NCBI GenBank assembly: GCA_027314825.1
Contig: DAHVAB010000049.1
Span: 1-10,968, forward strand
Length of the DNA: 10,968 nt
Source of the DNA: Solirubrobacterales bacterium
Lineage (GTDB): Bacteria > Actinomycetota > Thermoleophilia > Solirubrobacterales > Solirubrobacteraceae
Direction of reading: 5' to 3'
The translations under genes and the position numbers were made by a program. This document shows positions 1 to 5,368 of this stretch, piece after piece (the first letter of the stretch is position 1; each line of letters begins with the position of its first letter). Under the pieces are notes generated by a model that was given only the letters and a program-made list of their open reading frames with translations, did no database searches and was not told the DNA's origin.

Positions 1-141
1 GGCGCCGGCGTGCCAGCCGCAGCTCACCGGGGCTGAGGCGCCCGGCACGCGGGGGCGCATCGCGGACCGCGCAGACGGCCGGCGGCAGGTGGACGCCATG
101 CTCGGCGCGCCGGCGCCTCGACGCTCCTGGCCGCCGCCACC

Positions 142-1398
142 ATGTCGGCCCTGCCGGCGACGCCCGCCGTCGCCGAGGTCTCCCCGTCCGGCTCGCCGGC
201 CGCGAGCGCGTCCCCGCGACGCAGGCGCTCATCGCGGGCGCAGGCGACGGCGCCGCCGCCGATCGTGAGAACGCTCACGCGGATCGTCGACGTGGTGCCC
301 CTGCCGCTGCGGATCGCGATCGCCGCCCTGCTCGCGCTCGCCCTCGCGCTGGCGGTCCGCTCCCGCCTGGCCGCGCGGCGTGCGAGCCGGCTCTCCGGCC
401 AGCGCGAGCAGCTGCTCCAGGACGTGGGCATCCTGCAGGCTGCGCTGCTTCCGGCGCTGCCCGGCAGGATCGGCCCGGTGATGACGTCCGCCGCCTACAT
501 GCCGGCGGATGGCCCAGGGGCCGGCGGCGACTTCTACGACGTCTTCGCGCTGGAGAGCGGGCAGGTGGCGGCGATCCTCGGCGACGTATCCGGCCACGGA
601 CGCCAGGCGCTGCCGCACACCGCCCTGGTCCGCTTCACCTTGCGTGCCTACCTGGAGGCGGGGCTCGCGCCCCGCGATGCGATCAGGACCGCCGGAAGGG
701 TGCTGGAGCGCCAGCTCGGCGAGTCGTTCGTGACGGTTGCCGTTGCGACCTACGCGCCGCGGGAGCGGACGCTCGTCTACTCCTGCGCCGGCCACCCGCC
801 GCCGCTCGTGCTCGGCGACTCGCGAGCGCTCACTCCGGTGAGCGCGTGCTCGGCGCCGCCGATCGCAGCCGGACTGCAGACCGGCACCCGCCAGACGGTC
901 GTCTCCATCCCCGGCGGGGCACGGGTGTGCCTGCACACCGACGGGGTGACCGACGCTCGCAGCGGCGCGGAACGGTTCGGCTCGGAACGGCTGCAGAGCG
1001 CGCTCGCGGACCTCGGCCCGCAGGCCAGCGCCGATGAGCTGCTCGCCCGTGTGGCCGCGCGGACCGACGCGCGCCCGGATGACATGGCCGCATGCCTGCT
1101 GAGCATCGAGGGTGGCGCCGAGCCGCCGCGGATCGTCAGCGAGCAGCTGCATCTCGCAGGCGGCGAGCAGACAGTCGGCGGGCGGCCCGAGCGCTTCCTC
1201 GCCGCGTGCGGGCTCACCCCGGAGCAGGTGCACGACGCGATCGTCACGGCCCGCGAGGAGGCCATCCGCGCCGGCGGCGCGCTGCTGGAGGTTCGCAAGG
1301 ACGGCACGGAGGCACGGGTGGACGTCCGCGCCGACAACGTGCCTGAGCTGCGAGCGGCCGCCGAGCGGCGCAGGATGAGCGTGGGGGCGGCGCGATGA
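142..1398 (+). CDS. Membrane-anchored SpoIIE/PP2C-family protein phosphatase
   Basis: Likely dephosphorylates a serine/threonine-phosphorylated regulator, typically an anti-sigma-factor antagonist; the target is not visible here. Residues 1-50 are Ala/Pro/Ser-rich with a basic patch, about 57-77 form one hydrophobic membrane segment, and about 100-325 are the PP2C domain. Metal-binding and core motifs are present: GGDFYD (128-133), GDVSGHG (147-153), CAGHPPP (215-221), HTDGVTD (265-271) and the late acidic pair in PDDMAA (312-317), so the enzyme looks intact. The last 90 residues (FLAACG, AREEAIRAGGALLEV) recur in relatives from memory and may be a degenerate ATPase-like tail. The start at 142 is the only ATG/GTG/TTG in frame after the stop at 34-36, but the frame reads as a signal peptide upstream of it (see findings), so the true N-terminus is uncertain. 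The stop overlaps the next start as ATGA, implying co-translation. Probably a host gene outside the mobile element. Confidence 0.88.
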   Translation: MSALPATPAVAEVSPSGSPAASASPRRRRSSRAQATAPPPIVRTLTRIVDVVPLPLRIAIAALLALALALAVRSRLAARRASRLSGQREQLLQDVGILQAALLPALPGRIGPVMTSAAYMPADGPGAGGDFYDVFALESGQVAAILGDVSGHGRQALPHTALVRFTLRAYLEAGLAPRDAIRTAGRVLERQLGESFVTVAVATYAPRERTLVYSCAGHPPPLVLGDSRALTPVSACSAPPIAAGLQTGTRQTVVSIPGGARVCLHTDGVTDARSGAERFGSERLQSALADLGPQASADELLARVAARTDARPDDMAACLLSIEGGAEPPRIVSEQLHLAGGEQTVGGRPERFLAACGLTPEQVHDAIVTAREEAIRAGGALLEVRKDGTEARVDVRADNVPELRAAAERRRMSVGAAR

Positions 1399-1991
1399 GC
1401 CCGCTCGGCGGCGGTGGGAACGGCGAGGGCCGCCACCTCGACGGCGGTGGCGACTGTGGTGCGCGCGAGATCGGCGTCGCTCGTGGTGGTACCCGCGACC
1501 TCGCAGCAGGCCGGGCCGCTGCTGCCGGCGCGAGCGGCGGGAGCCTGGCACCGGACGCGGCGATGGCGCTTGGGATAGCCGCCACCGCGATGCCCTTCAC
1601 CCGCACCCGCCAGGCCGCCGTCGAGCACTGGCTGCGCGTGCTGCGCCTGCACGGGCAGGCCGGCGCGGCGCTGCAGTCGCTCGGGGTCGGCGAGGCGCGG
1701 ATTCAGGCCGCGAGCACAGCCACCGCGGCGGCGGGGCCGATCGTTCAAGGCGGTGCCGATGAGGCCGGCATCGCAGGCGGCGACCCGGTCGCCGCAGTGG
1801 CCGAGATGGCCGGTCGGATAGCGCGCCGGCGCTCAGAGACGGCGATCACGACCGCCGACCTGCTGCTCGCGGTGATCGACCTTTACGGCAACGACTGCGA
1901 CCGCGTGCTGCGCCTGCATGGCACCGATCGGGCGGAGCTCATCGACCGGCTCGCCCGGGAAGCGGCGCCCGCCGGCTGCGACGGCGCCTGA
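1395..1991 (+). CDS. Small protein with two Clp N-domain-like segments
   Basis: 198 aa, starting in an ATGA overlap with the phosphatase gene, so probably translated with it. Residues 1-56 are Gly/Ala-rich and low in complexity; an internal ATG at 1563 (residue 57) is an alternative start, but no ribosome binding site is obvious there. Two segments, about 68-105 and 133-186, share a pattern like the paired repeats of Clp N-terminal domains: a helix with HWLRVLRLHG or ADLLLAVIDLYGND, a short gap, then L-x-x-LGV or VLRLHGTD and a final helix. In ClpA/ClpB/ClpC such domains bind substrates or adaptors. No ATPase region is present, so this would be a stand-alone adaptor-like protein. The coding frame is supported by strong third-position GC; the domain assignment is by eye and moderate at best. 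Confidence 0.6.
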   Translation: MSPLGGGGNGEGRHLDGGGDCGAREIGVARGGTRDLAAGRAAAAGASGGSLAPDAAMALGIAATAMPFTRTRQAAVEHWLRVLRLHGQAGAALQSLGVGEARIQAASTATAAAGPIVQGGADEAGIAGGDPVAAVAEMAGRIARRRSETAITTADLLLAVIDLYGNDCDRVLRLHGTDRAELIDRLAREAAPAGCDGA

Positions 1992-2021
1992 TCGGCCGCC
2001 GCCGCCGCAGCGGGCCCGATC
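1990..2021. terminator. Weak inverted repeat after the host operon
   Basis: The 6-bp arms gatcgg (1990-1995) and ccgatc (2016-2021) flank a GCC-repeat tract immediately after the stop of the Clp-N-like gene. It could end transcription of the host operon, or of the tRNA gene on the other strand, but there is no T-run on either side, so the terminator reading is tentative. Confidence 0.2.
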
Positions 2022-2028
2022 GGCACAC

Positions 2029-2072
2029 GCGCCCGGCGTGATTCGAACACGCGACCTTCCGCTCCGGAGGCG
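2029..2072 (-). pseudogene. 3' half of a tRNA-Arg(CCG) gene; presumed attachment site
   Basis: Read on the minus strand, this has a canonical tRNA 3' half. The anticodon loop is CTCCGGA (2063-2069) with anticodon CCG, the 3' anticodon-stem strand is GCGGA, and the variable loop has 5 nt. A perfect T-arm follows: GCGTG stem, TTCGAAT loop, CACGC stem (2036-2052). The 3' acceptor strand is CGGGCGC (2029-2035). No CCA is encoded. Upstream, only three of five anticodon-stem pairs form (GACGC against GCGGA), no partner for the acceptor strand exists, and the D-arm is not recognisable, although TTGGTAGA at 2073-2080 looks like a D-loop piece. Identity ending in the anticodon stem is the classic footprint of a tyrosine-recombinase element in a tRNA gene. 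The displaced 3' end stays with host DNA (lower coordinates) and the element lies to the right. Confidence 0.75.
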
Positions 2073-2088
2073 TCTACCAAGAACACGC

Positions 2089-2133
2089 GAGAGGGCCGGA
2101 ATCCCGCATCAGTGCTGGGCTTTCGGCCCTCTC
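2089..2133. repeat. Long stem-loop next to the attachment site
   Basis: The perfect 10-bp arms gagagggccg (2089-2098) and cggccctctc (2124-2133) enclose a region that folds further: gaa with ttt, ccc (2103-2105) with ggg (2117-2119), and gca with tgc, leaving a 4-nt loop tcag. Nearly the whole 45 nt can pair. There is no T-run on either strand. It could be a transcription barrier between host tRNA and element, or a recombination or packaging landmark; the function is unknown. Confidence 0.55.
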
Positions 2134-2408
2134 AGCATATGCGTGCGGCAATCGGCAGACGAACGATAACGCGGCGATTTGCGGGAGTTTCGGCAGGGCT
2201 GCCGATTGAACATGACGCCGAGCGGGAGGCGCCCCGGAAACCGTGACAGGTTCCGACCGGGACGGCCGTAGCATGGTTGTTAGGGCTTGATCCGGCAATC
2301 CGGCCCATCGCGTTCCCGCTGCAGCCGTCGGCCATCAGGCCGGCGGCCCGCAGGGACCATCCGGGCCGGGGCGTAGGGTCAAGCGCAACGCGATAGAAGG
2401 GATTGCCA
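2134..2408 (+). promoter_or_regulatory. Non-coding leader with several inverted repeats
   Basis: No credible gene is seen here. Structures found by eye are: 10-bp arms caatcggcag (2149-2158) and ctgccgattg (2199-2208); the hairpin cggcag-gg-ctgccg (2191-2204), which shares its right arm; tcggcag as a direct repeat at 2152-2158 and 2190-2196; atccggc twice (2290-2296, 2298-2304); the hairpin cggcc-atca-ggccg (2329-2342); and a 7-bp stem cggcccg/cgggccg (2344-2350, 2362-2368). The region must hold the promoter of the replication module, but I see no convincing -35/-10 pair. Recombinase arm sites or operators are possible. The ribosome binding site AGAAGGG (2395-2401) closes the region. Confidence 0.4.
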
Positions 2409-3185
2409 ATGCAGGATCAGGATGCGCCCGTACGGCGCAAGCCCATAGACATACGGGGGCCGCTCCCCGACGGTGACCTCCTGAACTTTCACCAGGTCCT
2501 CGCCGACTTCGGCTATGAGACCTCGCTCTATGACGACGGCGAGGTCGTGGCGACCATCCAGCCGTACAGCCCTCCCCGCGAAGTATGGCGCGCGGTATGC
2601 CGCGTGCGCTCCTTCGCCAGGGAGTTGCGCCCGAGGAGCACGCCGCGCCCGCGCTCACGCGAGCACGCGCCCCGTCGACGCACCGGCGCGAGCTCGACCA
2701 CTTCCTCGGCCGACCCTCCCTCGGACGAAGACCCAGAACCGGAACCTGAAGCCGCACTCTCCGCGCCGGCCGCTGGCCGGCGTTGTCGTGCGTGCGGTAC
2801 ATCGATTGAGCACCTGCGCCCGCAGGCGACCACCTGCTCCGACCGATGCCGCCAGGCGGCGCGGCGGCTGCGCCCCGCCGATCTCTCAGACCTCGATCCT
2901 CGAGGCGACCGCGCTGAGCGCCTAGCCATAGGCGGGGATCTCATCCCCCTCACAGAGTCAGACGCGGTGCGGCTGCTCCTCACCGCCCGGGCCGTGCGCT
3001 ATTGCTCTCGGCATCGGACGGTGCATGGTGGCGACGCAGGCTGTCCGGGCTGTCGGAGCGAGGTGACACGCACCTTCGCCGGGTACTCGTCGAGCTACAT
3101 GTCGCTGCGCACGCCAGCGCGTCGCTTGCGGCATTGGCGTGGTGAGCGCGGCGTCCGGTACGTGGCGGGAGCGGTGATCGCATGA
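2409..3185 (+). CDS. Protein with two zinc-finger-like motifs, first gene of the early module
   Basis: 258 aa from ATG 2409, chosen because AGAAGGG lies 7 bases upstream; a TTG two codons earlier is a weaker alternative. Residues 1-65 are compact, with FHQVLADFGYETSLYDDGEVV. Residues 75-120 are a basic then acidic Ser/Pro/Glu-rich linker, probably disordered. A first zinc-binding motif follows: CRACG (126-130) with TTCSDRCRQAARR (141-153), the C-x2-C...C-x3-C form of small zinc ribbons that often end in CR-x-A-x-R. A second cluster has C199, H202, H206, C212 and C215. Together these suggest a DNA- or RNA-binding regulator of the element, but no family is recognised. The stop overlaps the next start as ATGA. 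Confidence 0.75.
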   Translation: MQDQDAPVRRKPIDIRGPLPDGDLLNFHQVLADFGYETSLYDDGEVVATIQPYSPPREVWRAVCRVRSFARELRPRSTPRPRSREHAPRRRTGASSTTSSADPPSDEDPEPEPEAALSAPAAGRRCRACGTSIEHLRPQATTCSDRCRQAARRLRPADLSDLDPRGDRAERLAIGGDLIPLTESDAVRLLLTARAVRYCSRHRTVHGGDAGCPGCRSEVTRTFAGYSSSYMSLRTPARRLRHWRGERGVRYVAGAVIA

Positions 3186-3391
3186 GCGCCGTGATCGTCA
3201 AGGAAGGGCCCGCCCTCATCGTGTGCCCCGGCAAGTCGTACATCGCGGAGCACGCCGCCTATGACGGGGCTGCCGTCACGTTCACCGGCCGCCTGAAGCT
3301 CGGGACCAACGCCGACGCGACGCGTCCGCTTGTGCGTCTGACCATCCCGGTAGGCCGAATCGTGCGGATCGAATGGGAGGAGCAGGCATGA
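3182..3391 (+). CDS. Small hypothetical protein (69 aa)
   Basis: Starts in an ATGA overlap with the zinc-finger gene; GGGAG at 3167-3171 is a distant possible ribosome binding site. The product alternates short hydrophobic and polar runs (VIVKEGPALIVCPG, AVTFTGRLKLG, PLVRLTIPVGRIVRIEW), which suggests a small all-beta fold. It has no signal peptide or membrane segment and one cysteine. Its place between two zinc-binding proteins in the early module suggests a role in replication or control of the element, but I do not recognise it. Confidence 0.65.
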   Translation: MSAVIVKEGPALIVCPGKSYIAEHAAYDGAAVTFTGRLKLGTNADATRPLVRLTIPVGRIVRIEWEEQA

Positions 3392-3717
3392 GCGCGCCGT
3401 TCCTACCGTTCGACCTGGAGCACCTGCGGGAGAGTCCCGAGCTGCACGCGCTCGGGGGCGCGCTCGCCGCATTCGTGGAGCGAGCCAACCGGGACGGCTC
3501 GCTCGGGCAGCGCGACGCGGAGTCGGCCGTCCGGGCTCTCCTCCGCGCGTTGCCGGCGTCGGACGCCTGCGAGGCGTGCGGCACGTTCGACGAGGCGTAC
3601 ATCCCCTACGCCCTGCACCTGGATCGCGAAGGCGCGATATGCGAGTACCGCTGCCAGGAGGGCCACTGCTGGGAATGCTGGTGGGGACCGCGCGCGCTCG
3701 TGGTGCAGGTGCCATGA
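3388..3717 (+). CDS. Cys-rich putative zinc-binding protein
   Basis: 109 aa from ATG 3388, chosen over the in-frame ATG at 3373 because GGAGGAG lies just upstream and the start forms an ATGA overlap with the previous stop. The N-terminal 55 residues are helical (HLRESPELHALGGALAAFVERA). The C-terminal part has C61 and C64 (CEACG), then C85, C89, C94 and C97 in CEYRCQEGHCWECWW, with H93. That gives enough ligands for one or two zinc sites of the C-x2-C/C-x3-C type. Such small zinc proteins are common next to phage replication genes, but the role is unknown. It ends in an ATGA overlap with the ATPase gene. Confidence 0.7.
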   Translation: MSAPFLPFDLEHLRESPELHALGGALAAFVERANRDGSLGQRDAESAVRALLRALPASDACEACGTFDEAYIPYALHLDREGAICEYRCQEGHCWECWWGPRALVVQVP

Positions 3718-4817
3718 GCGCGATCCGCGCCAGCGATATCACCATGCGTCGCGTCGACTGGCTCTGGGCGCCATACGTGCCACTCGGGAAGGTGAGCGTG
3801 ATCGCCGGCCAAATGGGGCAAGCGAAGTCGCTCTTCACCGCGTGGCTCGCCGCCCGCACCACCAGGGAAGGCGGCCACGTCCTCATGCTGAACGCGGAGG
3901 ATGACCCGGCCGACACGGGCGTGCCGCGCCTTCACGCGGCCGGCGCGAACGTCGAGCTCGTCAGCCTGTCCGAAGACTGGACGCTCGACGCGAAGTCAAT
4001 CGAGCAGCAGTGCGACGCGCACCCGAACCTGCGCCTGATCACGGTCGACCCGGTGACGGCGTTCTTCGCCTCCAACGTGGACAGCTGGAAGAACCAGGCG
4101 GTCCGCCGCGCACTGGAGCCGCTACGCCGGCTCGCCCAGGAGCGCGGAATCGCGGTGCTGCTCGTGCTCCACATCAACCGCCGCGGCGACACCACGGACG
4201 CGCTCTCGCGCATCTCCGACTCCCAAGGCATCCCGGCGCTCGCGCGGTCCGTCCTCATCTGGGGACCAGACCCAAGCGACCCCGAAGGCGACCTCGGCGC
4301 ATCCAAGGTGCTGACGCGACCGAAGGGAAACCTCGCGCGCGGCACGACCGGCGCCGCGTTCATCATCGAGGAGCAGCGCGTCACCGAAGACATCACGGCC
4401 CCGCGCCTGCGCCACCTCGGCGACAGCGTGGTTCGCGCCGAGGATGTCGTCAGCAGCGAGTCGGTGCGCAACCAGACAGATGCCGCGATCGTCTTCCTGC
4501 AGGACCTACTCGCAGATGGTCCGCAAGAGGTCGACGCGATCAAGCAGGCAGCCGAGGTGGCGGAGATCGGTGAGAAGGCGCTGCGCAAGGCGCGGGAACG
4601 CCTATGCAGGTCCTACAGGCCGCAGGGCAACCACGGCCCGTACGTCTGGGAGCTAAAGGGCATTAAGAGAGAGGTCATTCAGGGTCATTCAGGGGCAACC
4701 ACGGGCAACCACGGGGGCGTGAATGACCGTGAATGCCTGAATGACCTGTCGTCTCAGGGGGCAAGCGCGACCGACGAGCTAGCGCGTCTCCGCGCCAAGT
4801 TCGAGGGGGTCGCATGA
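3714..4817 (+). CDS. RepA/DnaB-like RecA-fold replicative ATPase (AAA_25 type)
   Basis: Probable hexameric helicase or helicase-related ATPase that opens or unwinds DNA for replication of the element. 367 aa from ATG 3714, chosen for the ATGA overlap; the frame is open for 46 codons further upstream but that stretch overlaps the Cys-rich gene. The Walker A motif is GQMGQAKS (32-39), with Ala in place of the usual last Gly. AEDDPADTGVPRLHAAG (61-77) is typical of this family and carries the likely catalytic acidic residues. Walker B is LRLITVDPV (106-114), the sensor-like motif is LLVLHINRRGD (149-159), and RISDSQGIPALARSVLIW (166-183) and LTRPKGNLA (200-208) are characteristic. Residues about 253-314 look like a C-terminal winged helix. 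Residues 322-347 are encoded by short DNA repeats and are probably a disordered tail. The stop overlaps the next start as ATGA. Confidence 0.85.
   Translation: MSAIRASDITMRRVDWLWAPYVPLGKVSVIAGQMGQAKSLFTAWLAARTTREGGHVLMLNAEDDPADTGVPRLHAAGANVELVSLSEDWTLDAKSIEQQCDAHPNLRLITVDPVTAFFASNVDSWKNQAVRRALEPLRRLAQERGIAVLLVLHINRRGDTTDALSRISDSQGIPALARSVLIWGPDPSDPEGDLGASKVLTRPKGNLARGTTGAAFIIEEQRVTEDITAPRLRHLGDSVVRAEDVVSSESVRNQTDAAIVFLQDLLADGPQEVDAIKQAAEVAEIGEKALRKARERLCRSYRPQGNHGPYVWELKGIKREVIQGHSGATTGNHGGVNDRECLNDLSSQGASATDELARLRAKFEGVA
4673..4746 (+). repeat. Iteron-like repeat cluster inside the ATPase gene
   Basis: Two perfect tandem copies of ggtcattcag (4673-4682, 4683-4692) are followed directly by two perfect tandem copies of gggcaaccac (4693-4702, 4703-4712). 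After a short spacer come inverted copies of the first unit: gtgaatgacc (4719-4728, 9 of 10 matching) and ctgaatgacc (4737-4746, perfect), with a partial gtgaatgcc between them. A further gggcaaccac lies at 4625-4634. The layout resembles initiator-protein binding sites of a replication origin embedded in the replication gene, as in lambda O. It also lies in coding sequence, where it encodes a Gly/Asn/His-rich tail. Confidence 0.6.
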
Positions 4818-5224
4818 GCGAGACGATCCTCACGGACGGGCAACTCGAACGGCTTGCCGACATGCTCGCTGAACGGCTAGAAGCTGCGCGCGCGCCGGCT
4901 GAGCGCGCTCCTGCGTCAAAAGACACGCTGACGGCGGCACAGGTGGCCGAGCGGCTTAGTGTGAGCGCGCGCTGGGTGTACGACCATGCCAGCGAGCTGC
5001 ATGCGATCAGGCTTGGTGACGGGCCGCGAGCGCGTCTGCGCTTCCGTTTGGAGTCCGTCGATGCTGCGATGTCACGCTACGGCAGCAGCCGCTCGCAAGC
5101 CGATAATCCGCAGCAGCAAGCCAAATCCGAGAGCGTGCCGCAGCGTCGGCGTCGTCGTCTGCCGAATGGACTGCCACGAGCAGGTTCGGTGCTCGCAGTG
5201 CGACCGCGGAGCCAGGAATTATGA
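4814..5224 (+). CDS. Excisionase-like helix-turn-helix DNA-binding protein
   Basis: 136 aa, starting in an ATGA overlap with the ATPase gene. After an N-terminal helix (residues 6-27), residues 38-90 match the pattern of MerR/excisionase-type winged HTH domains: TLTAAQVAERLSVSARWVYDHA (38-59), then a wing-like stretch with basic residues (GDGPRARLRFRLESVDAAMSRYG). Proteins of this kind direct excision by an integrase or act as small repressors. Residues 91-136 are Gln/Ser/Arg-rich with RRRRR (111-115) and probably disordered. Codon third positions lose their GC bias after about 5140, where another frame looks more coding, so the end of this gene may be non-functional or overlap a small gene. 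Position next to a replicative ATPase is typical of integrated actinobacterial elements. Confidence 0.75.
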   Translation: MSETILTDGQLERLADMLAERLEAARAPAERAPASKDTLTAAQVAERLSVSARWVYDHASELHAIRLGDGPRARLRFRLESVDAAMSRYGSSRSQADNPQQQAKSESVPQRRRRRLPNGLPRAGSVLAVRPRSQEL

Positions 5225-5309
5225 CCGATCGAGCCGGCGTGGGCGTACTACGGACATGCCGATTTTCGTATGGCCGAAGTGGCGTAAAGGCTTTTCAGCG
5301 CGGGTGTAG
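5163..5309 (+). CDS. Possible overlapping small CxxC protein (48 aa)
   Basis: This frame opens at ATG 5163 inside the end of the HTH gene and runs to TAG at 5307-5309. It starts MDCHEQVRCSQCDRG, giving a C-x2-C pair plus one further Cys and a His, and ends MPIFVWPKWRKGFSARV. Third-position GC between 5163 and 5224 is higher than in the HTH frame. No ribosome binding site is visible before 5163. The last 17 residues resemble the opening of some integrases (short basic beta strand with G-F-x-A-R-V), which raises the possibility of a remnant. Low confidence that it is expressed. Confidence 0.3.
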   Translation, partial: RMDCHEQVRCSQCDRGARNYDRSSRRGRTTDMPIFVWPKWRKGFSARV

Positions 5310-5368
5310 CTTCGTTGTAGCGTGGCGCTGGTTTCTGCTCGCGCTGCATTGCGGAAAGGGGCTCTCTG
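5310..5368 (+). promoter_or_regulatory. Spacer before the morphogenesis-like module
   Basis: This is the main break in the chain of overlapping genes, so a promoter for the second module could lie here or just upstream. The repeat tgtagc-ttcgt-tgtagc spans 5305-5321, and tttcag with ttgtag at 16 bp spacing (5293-5298, 5315-5320) is a weak promoter candidate. The ribosome binding site GGAAAGGGG (5352-5360) serves the next gene, 8 bases before its ATG. A 52-codon frame from ATG 5221 also crosses this stretch but has no clear support. Confidence 0.3.

Noticed and set aside
2..268. Upstream gene ending inside the phosphatase gene (second frame)
   Set aside because: Third-position GC is high only to about 115; beyond that it is a Pro/Arg-rich shadow. 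The signal is better explained by a start or frameshift problem of the phosphatase.
229..1551. Long minus-strand open frame opposite the phosphatase
   Set aside because: It is an Arg-rich shadow frame of a GC-rich gene, while the + strand frame carries all PP2C motifs.
2029..2100. Complete minus-strand tRNA-Arg gene
   Set aside because: The 3' half is canonical, but no acceptor 5' strand pairs with CGGGCGC, the anticodon stem fails at two pairs and no proper D-arm leaves room for the anticodon stem.
2089..2133. Rho-independent terminator or integron attC site
   Set aside because: No T-run follows on either strand, and the R-box consensus (GTTRRRY) of attC sites is missing.
4673..4746. CRISPR-like array
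   Set aside because: Units are 10 bp, directly adjacent without spacers, partly inverted and inside a coding gene.
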